A stretch of DNA of 64,000 nucleotides from Elusimicrobiota bacterium (GCA_016218545.1 JACRDQ010000029.1:18034-82033); one strand, 5' to 3'; positions 1 to 9,246 are shown, counted from the first letter of the stretch. Translations and numbers: made by a program. Notes: generated by a model from the letters alone, not told the origin.

Positions 1-909
1 GGCCGCGTAGCGGACTTAAAAGCGCAAATCGGGTTCTACCGCCCCAGGGAGGTTCCACGCCGCGTCCCATTTCTCGAGGACGGTCTCGACGCCGTCGTGA
101 CCATCACGGCGGGCGATGCATCTTGCAGCGCCGTCTTCGTGTCTCGCGAGGGGCATCTCTTGACTGCGGCGCACTGCGTGCGCGACTACCTCACGGCCGC
201 GGCCAGTCTCCGCGCGGCGGAGCTCGACTTGCGCGAACACGACGCGGACGTCAAGCTCTACCCGGAAAACGCACGTACCAACATCAGGATCTCTCCGTCT
301 CCCTACTATGCCGTCCTGGTGGCCGCGGGCCGGGGCTTCATCTCTCCGCGACGCAGCCCCCCGGACGTGTCGGGTCTCTCGGGCCGCACGGACCTCATCG
401 CCAGGCTCGGGGCCCTTGCCTCCGGGGATTGGGCGATCCTCAAGGCCCCCCTTGCGGCGCCAAGCCCCTGCCGCAGGGCGCGGCCTTCGCGTATGCCGCA
501 GGGCGTGGCTCTCTGGACAGCGGGATATCCAGCCCCGAACTCGCGGCCGGGCGGCCTCGGCGCCAACGGCCGGGGGCTTTACGTCACCTATGGAGAGAAG
601 GCCGGGCACATCGACTCGAGCGAGTGGCTCGCCACGCTGGACCCGGCTAGCAGGAGCGTTTTTCAAGGCGTCTACCAGCCCGGCATAGCTTCGGGGGCCC
701 TCATCCTCTCCAACCAGGACAGCTTCCATGGCATGAGCGGAGCGCCCATCTTCAACGATCGTGGCGAGGTCGTCGGGGTCACCACGGCCGGGGGGCAGAA
801 ATCCGACAGATTCCTGGAAAACTCGACCCTGGGCGCCAGCCTTCGGGGCATCTTCGATGCGCTCCGCGGCAGCGGGATCGATCCTGGAATCTTCTTCAAC
901 TGCCCGTGA
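1..909 (+). CDS. Trypsin-like serine protease, 5' end outside window
   Basis: The frame is open from base 1, so the gene starts upstream and its signal peptide is not visible. The triad is clear: His in LLTAAHC (172-174), Asp in GDWAILK (427-429) and Ser in GMSGAPIF (736-738). This order and spacing are typical of S1/V8-like trypsin-fold endopeptidases, which usually act in the periplasm or outside the cell. Cys residues flank the His (CSAV...AAHC), as in the trypsin disulfide. A C-terminal GIFFNCP ends the protein. The gene converges on the glycosyltransferase gene downstream, so it belongs to another transcription unit. The substrate is unknown. Confidence 0.85.
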   Translation, partial: GRVADLKAQIGFYRPREVPRRVPFLEDGLDAVVTITAGDASCSAVFVSREGHLLTAAHCVRDYLTAAASLRAAELDLREHDADVKLYPENARTNIRISPSPYYAVLVAAGRGFISPRRSPPDVSGLSGRTDLIARLGALASGDWAILKAPLAAPSPCRRARPSRMPQGVALWTAGYPAPNSRPGGLGANGRGLYVTYGEKAGHIDSSEWLATLDPASRSVFQGVYQPGIASGALILSNQDSFHGMSGAPIFNDRGEVVGVTTAGGQKSDRFLENSTLGASLRGIFDALRGSGIDPGIFFNCP

Positions 910-1019
910 TGCCTCGGCCCGACGTCAGTGCTTGACGAAGCCGGCCTCGGGCATGCCGCTGCCGCGGGCTCTCATTCAGGAGGACACCACGCGGAGAGTT
1001 GGGCGCCAGCCGTGTTTCT

Positions 1020-2228
1020 TCATGGCATCCCCTTGGCTTTTTCGGACTTCCGCAGCATGGCTTTGAGGCGGCCGGCGCCTCCGGCCGCCAGGACCAGGAC
1101 AAGAGGCATGACCGGCACCCGGTAGCGGATGGGAGCGTGGCTGATGGAGTAGGTCGCGGTCACGATGAGGATGAAGCCCGCCATCCAACGGACCCAGAGA
1201 ATGGAGCGGCCCCGCCACAGGCCGAGCAGAGCCAGGGGGATGAGCCAGCCGTCGCTCAGGAGCGCCGTCAAGCGCACCAGTGAGGCCTTGTGGGTGTAGG
1301 CGCGGTCGCGCGGCACGATCCTCCACACGCCGAAGAACCTGCCTGCGCAGTCCCTCACGAAAGCCCAGGGATGCTGCTTCAAGATCTTCATGGCCTCCGC
1401 CTGGAACGCCTTGTTGCTTTGGGCCTCGGGCAGGGCTTGCAGGCGCTGGAACTCGGTGTCTTCTCCCGGGTTTCCGAGGATGCGGTTCTGCTCTTCGGTG
1501 CCGAGCGCCTCATAGGGAACGGTCAGAGCCCAGTACATCTGGATGCCGACGAGGCTTGAGGCAGGGATGAAAGCGCGCATGACCACGAGATTGCGCGTGA
1601 CCCAGACCCCGACCAGGAACGCGACCGGCAGGCAGAAGACCCAGAAGCGTTTCCAGCGCCAGGGCTTGCCCCAACCCGCCGCGACGCCTGCGAGCGCCAC
1701 GGCGGGACTCAGGGCTCCGTTGGTCAGGCACATCCAGCCTGCCAGGCCTCCGGCTCCTGCCAAGGACGAGAGCCGGCCGTCGCGCACCAGGAGCAGGAAG
1801 ACCGCGGCCACGAGGAAGGCGAGCAGGGTCTCCCTGAAGAAGTAGGCGCTGTAGTAGATGAAGTACGGATAGAAGACGCAGGCCCAGAACGCGAACCTGC
1901 CTGCCCAAGCGTCGAAGACCGCGGCGGCCAGGAGATAGACCAGCCAGACCGTGGCAGCGGAGAGCAGGCTCTGGCCCAGGATCACGGACCAGGGGCTCCG
2001 GCCCGCGGCTCCGTAGAGGCCCGCGATGAGCACGGGATAGCCCGGCTCGCGCACCGCAGTGGGCAGGGGAGGCTTCTCGGAATAGACCCCGGAGTCGAGG
2101 AGGTTGGCGGCCAGGATCTCGAAGTCGAGGCTCCCGAAGAGCTTGCCGCCCTCGACCTGCCTGGCCCCGAAGCCCACACGCAGGGCCAGGGCCACCAGGA
2201 GCCCGAGGATGAGCTCTTTGCGGCTCAA
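1020..2228 (-). CDS. PMT/ArnT-type membrane glycosyltransferase
   Basis: A 402-residue protein with about nine to ten hydrophobic segments. It opens with a TM helix followed by a loop with an acidic FGSLDFEILA motif, as in GT39/GT83 polyprenyl-phosphate-sugar transferases (PMT_2-like), which use a lipid-linked sugar made by a DPM-type enzyme. The start is a TTG at 2228 overlapping the TGA of the upstream GT2 gene (TTGA). A GGAGG sits about six bases upstream, so translation is probably coupled. The upstream neighbour is a polyprenyl-phosphate glycosyltransferase, its likely sugar-lipid supplier. It is the last gene of a four-gene unit. The acceptor (glycan, lipid or protein) cannot be told. 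Confidence 0.72.
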   Translation of the reverse strand: MSRKELILGLLVALALRVGFGARQVEGGKLFGSLDFEILAANLLDSGVYSEKPPLPTAVREPGYPVLIAGLYGAAGRSPWSVILGQSLLSAATVWLVYLLAAAVFDAWAGRFAFWACVFYPYFIYYSAYFFRETLLAFLVAAVFLLLVRDGRLSSLAGAGGLAGWMCLTNGALSPAVALAGVAAGWGKPWRWKRFWVFCLPVAFLVGVWVTRNLVVMRAFIPASSLVGIQMYWALTVPYEALGTEEQNRILGNPGEDTEFQRLQALPEAQSNKAFQAEAMKILKQHPWAFVRDCAGRFFGVWRIVPRDRAYTHKASLVRLTALLSDGWLIPLALLGLWRGRSILWVRWMAGFILIVTATYSISHAPIRYRVPVMPLVLVLAAGGAGRLKAMLRKSEKAKGMP

Positions 2229-3403
2229 CGCTCTCCTCCCTCCGCGCGCGGGGTCGGAAGGTGGCGGACGAGGTCCAGGGTCACGCCGAAGGCGCCGAGC
2301 ACGGTGCCTGAGATCACGGCCAAGCTCCCGGTAAGGACGTAGATCCAGTGCTGGTGGATCTGGCGGCTCGTGACGTACTCGATGATGGTGCGCGTGTTGA
2401 GGAGCACCCCGGCCAGCACGAGCGCGACCCCAAGAACGATGGAGTAGTCGCGGACCCTGGGCCGGTCCCAGAACCCGGACTTCCGGCCCACGGCCAGGTC
2501 CGAAAGCTTCTGTGCGAGCCCCCCGAAAGTCAGGCAGATGAGGGAGCACACGGCCAGGGTCACGATGGTGAGCAGCCGGTAGATCATGTCGTCGGGTTCG
2601 GAGAGCCTGCGCAGGGAGAGGTACTCGGCCGCCGGGCCCACGCCGTAGGCGATGGCCACGCCGGCGAAGGCGAGGCCCGCGGGGCCGAAGATGCGCAGGG
2701 GATAGTAGGCGAAGATGATGCCCAGGATGACGCGCAAGAAGCGCAGCCCGTCGGCCAGGACGTTGAGCTTGGACTGGCCCACCCGCTCGGCGTAGGGGAT
2801 GGGGGTCTCCACGATCCTGGCTCCCATGCACGCGGCGCGCGCGGTCATGGCGGGCGTGAAATGCAGGCCGTCCGGCAAGGGGATGAGCCTGGGCAGAAGG
2901 CGGCGCGAAAAGAGCCGGACTCCGCTCGCCGTGTCGGTCACGGGCACGCCGGTCAGCCGCGAGATCACGGCGGCATAGAAGCGGTTGCCCAGCACGCGCA
3001 CCGCGGGCATCTGCGAGCCCGCGTGCAAGCGGCCTCCGATGGCAAGCTCCGCGTTCTCGCGGACCAGGGCCCGGTGGAGGGTGATCATGCAGAGGGGGTC
3101 GATGGTGGCGTCCGCGTCCATGAAGGCCAGGAGCTCGCCGCGCGAGGCCGAAAACCCCGTCATGAGGGCAGCTCCGTAACCGCGGTTGACCGGATGGCTG
3201 ATCACGCGGACGCGCTCGAAGCCCCCGGCGATCTCGCGGGTCCGGTCGCGGGACCCGTCGTCGACCACCACGAGCTCGACCGCGGACAAGCCGGTCTCAC
3301 GCAGGATGGCGGGCTCGGCGGCCAGGCACTGCTTGAGCGTGTCGGCGATGGCCTCTTCCTCGTTGTAGGCGGGAAGGACGATGCTGAGCGTCTTGTCGGT
3401 CAT
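2225..3403 (-). CDS. GT2 polyprenyl-phosphate glycosyltransferase with TM tail
   Basis: 392 residues. A GT-A domain occupies residues 1-220: LSIVLPAYNEEE near 6-17, VVVDDGS near 46-51, and the metal-binding DAD at 96-98. Four hydrophobic segments follow (about 225-380). This matches dolichol-phosphate-mannose-synthase/GtrB-like enzymes, which transfer a sugar from a nucleotide donor to undecaprenyl phosphate at the inner membrane. The ATG at 3403 overlaps the stop of the upstream GT2 (ATGA). Its own stop overlaps the start of the PMT-like gene, which likely consumes its product. Confidence 0.82.
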   Translation of the reverse strand: MTDKTLSIVLPAYNEEEAIADTLKQCLAAEPAILRETGLSAVELVVVDDGSRDRTREIAGGFERVRVISHPVNRGYGAALMTGFSASRGELLAFMDADATIDPLCMITLHRALVRENAELAIGGRLHAGSQMPAVRVLGNRFYAAVISRLTGVPVTDTASGVRLFSRRLLPRLIPLPDGLHFTPAMTARAACMGARIVETPIPYAERVGQSKLNVLADGLRFLRVILGIIFAYYPLRIFGPAGLAFAGVAIAYGVGPAAEYLSLRRLSEPDDMIYRLLTIVTLAVCSLICLTFGGLAQKLSDLAVGRKSGFWDRPRVRDYSIVLGVALVLAGVLLNTRTIIEYVTSRQIHQHWIYVLTGSLAVISGTVLGAFGVTLDLVRHLPTPRAEGGER

Positions 3404-4416
3404 GCGTTGGTCTCCGGGAAGAGCCTCAAGCGCAGGCCCTTGAGGCCCGCGGTGTCGGAATAGAAGGCATAGGCTGAAAGGTAGAGAGTAGGCGAGAGCA
3501 CGGCCAGGAGCAGGCTGCCCAGCCTGAACCGGCCGAACGAGGACCTCCTGGCCGCTGCAAAGCCCTCCAGCCAGAGCCTCCAGGCCTCGACCGGCCTAGC
3601 GCGCAGACCGGCGTGGAGCACCCGGCGCCGCAGGAGCTCGAGCTCCTCGCGGGCCTTGTAGCCGGGGCTCAGGGAGCGGCCCGCTCCAGCGAGCCAACCC
3701 TTGAGGCTGGCGCCGAAGAGCTCCCTCATCCGGAAGTCGAGCTCGATCTTGGCCGGGTCCGTGAGCCCGCTGGCGCACCAGTTGCCCCCGTGCACGCGGT
3801 GCAGCCCCAGGACCTCGGGGATGTTGGCCGCCTTCCACTTGAAAAGGGTCTTCACCGTGAGGAAATCGTCGAGGTAGTAGAAGAGCTCCTTGGGGATGGG
3901 CAGGGCCTCAAGGAGGGCTTTGCGCCGGAACGAGAGCCCGCTCGTAGCCGTGAAATGCGCGCGCGCCTCCAGGAAATCGTCGAGGGAGTAGCTGCGCGGC
4001 CAAGCCGGGTGGAAGGCGCCCAGGGACTTCAGGTCCCCGGAGACGTCGTCGAGCCAGTGCTGGACCACGCCCACGACCGGGTCGTCGAAGAGAGCGACGA
4101 CCTTGGCGAGCTTGCCGTGGAGCCAGACGTCGTCGGAGTCGAGCAGGCAGACGATCTCCCCGCGGGCCGCGGCGATGCCGGCGTTGAAGGCCTCGGCCTG
4201 GCCCCTGCGCGGGTCGAGCAGCACCGGCCGCACCCGGTCTCCGTAGCTCCGGATGACGTCCCGTGAGCCGTCGGTCGAGCCGTCGTCGACCACGACGACC
4301 TCGGCCTCGCCGTGGGGGACGTCCTGGCTGAGCGCGCTGTCGATGGCCGCGGCCAGGAAGCGGCCGTAGTTGTGGTTGTCGATGACGACCGAGACCCGCG
4401 GAGAGGCGTCAGCCAT
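3400..4416 (-). CDS. GT2 family glycosyltransferase
   Basis: 338 residues. The N-terminal GT-A fold has VSVVIDNHNYGRFL (8-21), VVVDDGSTDGS (41-51) and the DSD metal motif at 93-95 (LLDSDDVW). The C-terminal 100 residues are basic and Leu-rich with one hydrophobic stretch near the end, suggesting membrane association. It is a cytoplasmic nucleotide-sugar transferase, probably in exopolysaccharide or O-glycan assembly. The start overlaps asnB by eight bases and the stop overlaps the next GT2 (ATGA), so it is co-translated with both. Donor and acceptor are unknown. Confidence 0.8.
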   Translation of the reverse strand: MADASPRVSVVIDNHNYGRFLAAAIDSALSQDVPHGEAEVVVVDDGSTDGSRDVIRSYGDRVRPVLLDPRRGQAEAFNAGIAAARGEIVCLLDSDDVWLHGKLAKVVALFDDPVVGVVQHWLDDVSGDLKSLGAFHPAWPRSYSLDDFLEARAHFTATSGLSFRRKALLEALPIPKELFYYLDDFLTVKTLFKWKAANIPEVLGLHRVHGGNWCASGLTDPAKIELDFRMRELFGASLKGWLAGAGRSLSPGYKAREELELLRRRVLHAGLRARPVEAWRLWLEGFAAARRSSFGRFRLGSLLLAVLSPTLYLSAYAFYSDTAGLKGLRLRLFPETNA

Positions 4417-6301
4417 CCAGGCAGGCCTCGTGCCAGAGCTCGAGCATCATGAGACCCCAGAGCCGGTAGCTGTGGTCCCGGCCTCCGGTCTGGTGCTCGG
4501 ACCAGAGGCGGCGCAGGTACGCCTCCTGGAAATAGCCGCGCCCCAGGGCCTTGGGAGAGAGCACGCGGTCCTCCCAGAAGGACTTGAGCGGCCCCCGGAA
4601 CCAGCGGTCCTGGGGGATGCCGAAGCCCATCTTGCCCCGGTTGAGGATCGAAGGCGGGAGCTCGTCCTTGAAGGCCTCCTTCAAGATCCATTTATGCCCC
4701 TTCAAGCCTTTGAGCTTCCAGTCCCCGGGCATGCGGTAGACCAGCTCCACGAGCTCGTGGTCCAAGAAGGGAGAGCGCCCCTCGAGGGAGTTGGCCATGG
4801 TGGCGATGTCCATCTTGACCATGAGGCACTCGGGCAGATAGGTCTTGAAGTCCACGGCGAGCATGCCGTTGACGAAGTCCTCGCCCGCGGTCGCGTCGAA
4901 GGCGTCTTGGATGTAGCGCACGGCGTGGTCCTGGCCGCCGAGGCGCGCCTTGAAGGCGTCGGAGTAGAGCTCGGCCTTCTGGTCCTCGGTGAAATAGCCG
5001 ACCATGCGCAGGTAGCGCCGGGACATGTCCTCGAAGGCCACGGAGCGCAGGAACCTCTTGATCCTCCAGGTCAGGCCCAAAGGAGCGCTGCTCTCGGGCA
5101 GGTGTTCCCGGCCGGCCTGCAGGAGGGCCTTGAGCGGCCCCGGAGCGGAGTCGTACATCCTCGCGGCCTTCATGGCGAAATAGCGGATGTAGCCCGCGAA
5201 GTTCTCGTCCCCCCCGTCGCCGTTCAGGGCCACGGTCACGGACTTGCGGGTCTCGCGCGCCACGTAGTAGGAGGGCAGGGCGGAGGAGTCCGCGTAGGGC
5301 TCGCCGTAGTGCCACGCGAGCTTGGGCAGGACCTCGGCCATCTGGGGCTTGACGATGAACTCCGTGTGGTCGCAGCCCCAGCGCCGGGCGACTTCGCCCG
5401 CGTACGGGAGCTCCGAGAACTCCGCCTCCTCGAAGCCGATGGAGAAGGTGCGCACCGGCTTGTCCGAGAGCTGGCTCATCACCGCGACCACGATGGAGGA
5501 GTCGATGCCCCCGGAGAGGAACGCGCCCAGGGGCACGTCGGAGATCATGCGCAGCCTCACCGCCTCGCGGAACTTCTCGCGGATGAGGTCCTTGGCCTCC
5601 TCCACGTCCCCGGTCACGGCCGGAGCGCCGAGGGGAAGGTCCCAGTACCGGCGCACCGTGGTCTTTCCTGCCTCGCGCACCAGCAGGTGCCCCGGAGGGA
5701 GCTTGGCTACGCTCCGGTAGACCGTCCGAGGCGCCGGGATGTACTGGAGGCTCAGGAACTCGTCGACCGCCGCGGGGTCGAGCTCCTTCGAGAGCCCGGG
5801 CCAGACGAAAAGCGAGCGGAGCTCCGAGGCGAAGGCGAGGTAGTCCGGCTCGTCGGCGTAGACGAGCGGCTTCTTGCCGATGCGGTCGCGCGCGAGCACG
5901 AGCCGCTCGCGGCGCCGATCCCAGATCGCGATGGCGAACATCCCCCGCAGGCGCTTGACGAAGTCGTCCCCGGTCTCCTTGTAGAGGGCGAGGACGACCT
6001 CGGTGTCGCTCCTGGTCTTGAAGCGGTGGCCGCGCTTCTCGAGCTCGACCCGGAGCTCGAGGAAGTTGTAGATCTCGCCGTTGAAAACGATCCAGAGGTT
6101 CCCGTCGTCGTAGGAGATGGGCTGGTGCCCGGTGGAGAGGTCGATGATGGACAGCCGCCTCATGGCCAGGCCCACGGGACCTTCCACGAAGTAGCCCTCG
6201 TCGTCCGGGCCCCGGTGGGTGAGGAGCCTGTTGGCCTCCTCGAGCCTGCCCCGGTCGGGAGAGGCCCCGTCCTTACGGATGATGCCGCAGATACCGCACA
6301 T
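4409..6301 (-). CDS. asnB: Asparagine synthase (glutamine-hydrolysing) AsnB-like
   Basis: 630 residues, full length for class-II AsnB. Cys2 is the glutaminase nucleophile (MCGICG). The Ntn domain shows THRGPDDEG (28-36) and FNGEIYN (73-79). The ATP-pyrophosphatase loop SGGIDSS lies at 263-269. The enzyme makes Asn from Asp with Gln as nitrogen donor. Homologues in polysaccharide clusters amidate sugars or peptides, and its position as first gene of a unit with three glycosyltransferases makes such a surface-glycan role plausible. The ATG at 6301 has no clear Shine-Dalgarno. A TATAAT lies 24 bases upstream inside a palindrome. Confidence 0.88.
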   Translation of the reverse strand: MCGICGIIRKDGASPDRGRLEEANRLLTHRGPDDEGYFVEGPVGLAMRRLSIIDLSTGHQPISYDDGNLWIVFNGEIYNFLELRVELEKRGHRFKTRSDTEVVLALYKETGDDFVKRLRGMFAIAIWDRRRERLVLARDRIGKKPLVYADEPDYLAFASELRSLFVWPGLSKELDPAAVDEFLSLQYIPAPRTVYRSVAKLPPGHLLVREAGKTTVRRYWDLPLGAPAVTGDVEEAKDLIREKFREAVRLRMISDVPLGAFLSGGIDSSIVVAVMSQLSDKPVRTFSIGFEEAEFSELPYAGEVARRWGCDHTEFIVKPQMAEVLPKLAWHYGEPYADSSALPSYYVARETRKSVTVALNGDGGDENFAGYIRYFAMKAARMYDSAPGPLKALLQAGREHLPESSAPLGLTWRIKRFLRSVAFEDMSRRYLRMVGYFTEDQKAELYSDAFKARLGGQDHAVRYIQDAFDATAGEDFVNGMLAVDFKTYLPECLMVKMDIATMANSLEGRSPFLDHELVELVYRMPGDWKLKGLKGHKWILKEAFKDELPPSILNRGKMGFGIPQDRWFRGPLKSFWEDRVLSPKALGRGYFQEAYLRRLWSEHQTGGRDHSYRLWGLMMLELWHEACLDG

Positions 6302-6306
6302 AGTCA

Positions 6307-6363
6307 GATGGGGGTCAGGTGTGGATTATAGCGAATGTCTCGATGTCCAGACCTGACCCCATC
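6307..6363. repeat. REP-like imperfect palindrome between asnB and GT9
   Basis: The left arm is GATGGGGGTCAGGT (6307-6320) and the right arm ACCTGACCCCATC (6351-6363). They are inverted copies differing by one G, around a 30-base AT-richer centre. A similar GGGGTCAGGT motif is, from memory and unverified, common near REP-associated tyrosine transposases. No transposase is present here, so this would be a solo or non-autonomous copy. Confidence 0.6.
6325..6330 (-). promoter_or_regulatory. Candidate -10 (TATAAT) for the asnB operon
   Basis: A perfect TATAAT read on the minus strand lies in the loop of the palindrome. The base at the -35 distance (GGTCTG, 17-base spacer) fits poorly. Predicted transcription would begin about 17 bases before asnB. 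Confidence 0.4.
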
Positions 6364-6374
6364 GGTTCCATCGC

Positions 6375-7541
6375 TCATCGGCCCCGGTACGCGTTGGCCG
6401 CGGCCCGGAAGACCTCGTCCTCGGTGAGGGAGGCGAGGCACCGGTGATGCCCGCAGTCCGTGAAGTCGATGCCGTCTATCGCCCTCGGCATGCCGAGGCG
6501 CACGCACGGGCTGCACGCGATGCCCAGCCGCACGTCCCGATGCCCGACGGGCTCCCAGGCCCCGAGCTCGACAGGGTCCGTCGGCCCCCACACCGTCAGG
6601 GTCCTGACCCGCATGGCCATGGCGGCCTTGGCCAAGCCCGTGTCGTTGGACAGGAAGAGCCCGCAGCGCTCGATGAGCGCGAAGGTCTCGACCAGCCTGG
6701 TCCGCCCCGCCCAGGAGGGGATGGCGTAACCGGCGGCGGCTCGGGCGGCCTCCACGGCGCGGGCCTCCTCGGGCCCGCCCACGAGGAAGGGCTCGGCGCC
6801 GAGCTCGTCGCGCAGGCGGCGGCAGACCCGGCCCCAGCGCTCCGCGGGCCAGATCTTCCAGTAGGGGTTCTCGGGCGAGCCGAGGTGCACCCCGACCAGG
6901 ACATGGCGCGGACGCTCGCCCAACGCCTTGGCCGCGAACGCGCGCGCTCCCTCCGGTACCGGCAGGAGGGGGCCGTCCAAGCCCGCCGCCGGCCCGGCGC
7001 CCAAAGCCGAGAGGAGCCTGAGGTTCCTGTTGACCGCGTTCTCCGGGCCGGGTCCGACACGGACCTTCCTGTTGAGGAGGAGCCTTCGGCTGAGCTCGCC
7101 CGTCACCAGAGCCCTCTTGGCGAGCCAAGCGGCCCCGGCGGCAGGCCCGAGGTGCTCCGGCGCGGAGAGTCTCACGCAATGCCCGACCCTGAGCCTGGCC
7201 GCGGCAAGGGTCTCGCGGAAGAAATGGGCCGGCGACGAGAGGCTCAGGAGGACCCCGTCGAAGCCGCCCTCGAGCAGCCTGGCGTTGACGCGCCGCCGGT
7301 CGGCCTCGCCCGCCCCTTCCCACTCGGCGAGCTCGACCTCATCGGCCAGGCCGGAGGCGGGAACGAGCTCCCGCGAGACCGGGCTTGGGTTGGCGAGGAA
7401 CGTGACGCGGCTCTCCGGGTAGAGCCTCCGCAGGCCGGCCAGGACCGGGAGGAAGAAGACGGCGTCGCCGACCGCGGCGTAGCCGAGCACCAGCCACCGC
7501 TTGGGAGGCCCGCCGGCCGACGCGGGCGCGCGGAGGGCCAA
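6375..7541 (-). CDS. Glycosyltransferase family 9 (heptosyltransferase-like)
   Basis: About 388 residues with the GT-B layout of the WaaC/WaaF family. The N-terminal WLVLGYAAVGD loop is followed by FLPVLAGLRRLYPES. The C-terminal donor site has GVHLGSPENPYWKIWP and SNDTGLAKAAMAM, then WGPTDP. Such enzymes add heptose or related sugars to LPS core or a surface glycan from an ADP-sugar. The start is uncertain. TTG at 7541 is the nearest conventional codon with no clear ribosome site, the frame stays open upstream to a TGA near 7607, and the fold itself begins about 15 residues in. A pair of Cys near the C-terminus (GIACSPCVRLG) is seen in many GT9 proteins. Confidence 0.8.
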   Translation of the reverse strand: MALRAPASAGGPPKRWLVLGYAAVGDAVFFLPVLAGLRRLYPESRVTFLANPSPVSRELVPASGLADEVELAEWEGAGEADRRRVNARLLEGGFDGVLLSLSSPAHFFRETLAAARLRVGHCVRLSAPEHLGPAAGAAWLAKRALVTGELSRRLLLNRKVRVGPGPENAVNRNLRLLSALGAGPAAGLDGPLLPVPEGARAFAAKALGERPRHVLVGVHLGSPENPYWKIWPAERWGRVCRRLRDELGAEPFLVGGPEEARAVEAARAAAGYAIPSWAGRTRLVETFALIERCGLFLSNDTGLAKAAMAMRVRTLTVWGPTDPVELGAWEPVGHRDVRLGIACSPCVRLGMPRAIDGIDFTDCGHHRCLASLTEDEVFRAAANAYRGR

Positions 7542-7609
7542 GCCGGCCGAGCCCGCCAGCCAGCCCAGGTGCCTGAGGAGGAGCCTCGAGGATGGAATGC
7601 CGATGCATC

Positions 7610-7638
7610 ATCATAGCAAAGGCCCGTTCCGACGACAA
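7610..7638 (-). promoter_or_regulatory. Promoter for the GT9 gene, extended -10
   Basis: On the minus strand TTGTCG (7633-7638), a 17-base spacer and TGC-TATGAT (-10 at 7610-7615) make a sigma-70-like promoter with an extended -10. The same TGCTATGAT string recurs at 13451. Confidence 0.55.
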
Positions 7639-7683
7639 AGCGGCCCGTTTCCTTGGCCGCCGCGGATATGGTACTTTTAGGCC

Positions 7684-9246
7684 ATGGCGGCCACGAACCC
7701 CGGCGGCGCGGACCTCCGCGCCCAGCTCCTGCTCGAGGCCTCGCGCGTCATCGCCTCCAAGCTCGACCTGGGGGAGCTCCTCCGCACCGTCCTGGAGCTG
7801 GCGAGCAAGGTCGTGGGCTCGGAGCGCGTCTCCCTCTTCCTCCTCGACGAGAAGACGCAGTGCCTCTACTTCGACGTGGCCCTGGGGCTGGGCCCCGAGG
7901 TCTCCAGCCTGCGCTTCCCGGTCGGGCAGGGCATCGCGGGCACCGTGGCCCGGGACCGCCAGGCCGCCATCATCAACGACGTGCGCTCCGACCCGAGGTG
8001 GTCCTCCAAGGCCGACGCCAAGACGGGCTTTGTGACCCGCTCCATCCTGGCGGTGCCCATGATCCACCAGGACCGGCTGCTGGGCGTCATCGAGGCCATC
8101 AACAAGAAGGAAGGCTCCTTCGACGACGCCGACGTGGCCGGCCTCGCCTCGCTCTCCTCCCAGGCCGGCGTGGCCCTGGAGAACGCGCGCCTCTTCTCCG
8201 CGGTGCGGGAGGAGCGGGCCATGCTCGACGCCATGTTCTCCCGGATGACGGACGGCGCCATCCTCTCCGACGCCAAGGGCGCCATCATCATCGCCAACGA
8301 CGCGGCGCGCAAGCTCCTCTCCATCGGATCGGAGCGCGACACCCTCGAAAAGGCGCTCTCCGGCATGACGCTCAAACCCTCGCTCGACGGGCTCTTGTCC
8401 GGCGCATCAGGGGAGCTCGAGGCGGAGCGCGAGAAGCCCACGAAGCTCGTCCTCGCGGGGACCTCGACCTCCATCGCCCTGAGCCGCCCCGGAGGGACCG
8501 GCGACGCCCGCGCCGGCCACTTTTGGGTCTTCCGCAACGTCACCGAGGACCGGCGCAAGGAGTCGCTCAAGCGCACCTTCCTCTCCCTCATGTCCCACAA
8601 GCTCAAGACCCCGCTGGCCTCCATCACGGGCTACGCGGAGATCCTGGCCTCGGACCCCCCGGAAGCCCTCTCCCCCACGGACCGCAAGGCGCTCGACGCC
8701 ATCCTCAGGCAGGGGCGCAAGCTCTCCACCCTGGTGAGCAAACTCCTCAACTTCACGACGCTCGAGGACGAGGCCTTCGCCTTCAAGGCGGGGCCCCTCA
8801 AGGTGGCCGACGCGGTGGGCGACGCCGTCAGCTCCCTGCACGAATGGCTGCAGGAGAACGGCGCCTCGGTCCGCGTCGAGGTCGGAGGCCATCAGGTGCT
8901 GGCGGACCGCTACCTCCTCACCGAGGTCTTCAAGAACCTCATCGAGAACGCGGCCAAGTTCGACGCCAAGCCGACCAAGGAGATCTCGGTCACCTCCCGG
9001 ATCGAGGACGGCGTCGTCCACATCGCCGTCCGGGACCAGGGCCCCGGGATCCCTCCCGAGGACCAGGAGCAGGTCTTCAGCCAGTTCCACCAGATCGAGG
9101 AATCCTTCACCGGCCAGATGGAAGGGGCGGGCCTGGGCCTGGCCTACGTCAAGAAGGTCGTGGAACGCCTCTCCGGGAAGGTCCTCCTCGAGTCGGCCCT
9201 CGGCGAGGGGACGACCGTCACCGTCGCGCTGCCGATCCCCCCATGA
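7684..9246 (+). CDS. GAF-PAS sensor histidine kinase
   Basis: 520 residues with no membrane segment, so a soluble cytoplasmic sensor. GAF domain about 15-175, PAS-like about 178-290, HisKA with the phospho-acceptor His305 (MSHKLKTPLASI), and HATPase_c with the N-box (LIENAAKF), DQGPGIP and GAGLGLAY glycine boxes. It should autophosphorylate from ATP and pass phosphate to a response regulator; none is adjacent, so the partner is elsewhere. Its stop overlaps the tldD start (ATGA), tying the kinase to a protease operon, an unusual pairing. The start is directly downstream of TGG-TACTTT with seven bases to the ATG and no Shine-Dalgarno, so a leaderless mRNA is possible. Confidence 0.88.
   Translation: MAATNPGGADLRAQLLLEASRVIASKLDLGELLRTVLELASKVVGSERVSLFLLDEKTQCLYFDVALGLGPEVSSLRFPVGQGIAGTVARDRQAAIINDVRSDPRWSSKADAKTGFVTRSILAVPMIHQDRLLGVIEAINKKEGSFDDADVAGLASLSSQAGVALENARLFSAVREERAMLDAMFSRMTDGAILSDAKGAIIIANDAARKLLSIGSERDTLEKALSGMTLKPSLDGLLSGASGELEAEREKPTKLVLAGTSTSIALSRPGGTGDARAGHFWVFRNVTEDRRKESLKRTFLSLMSHKLKTPLASITGYAEILASDPPEALSPTDRKALDAILRQGRKLSTLVSKLLNFTTLEDEAFAFKAGPLKVADAVGDAVSSLHEWLQENGASVRVEVGGHQVLADRYLLTEVFKNLIENAAKFDAKPTKEISVTSRIEDGVVHIAVRDQGPGIPPEDQEQVFSQFHQIEESFTGQMEGAGLGLAYVKKVVERLSGKVLLESALGEGTTVTVALPIPP

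Noticed and set aside
923..937. CGTCA-GTGCT-TGACG hairpin after the serine protease gene
   Set aside because: Only five base pairs and no U-run; too weak to call a terminator.
1020..2831. 603-codon version of the PMT-like protein
   Set aside because: The first 200 codons are an out-of-frame reading of the GT2 gene; the TTG at 2228 with a ribosome site is the better start.
4370..6331. 653-codon plus-strand frame opposite asnB
   Set aside because: Antisense shadow; the asnB motifs on the other strand are complete.
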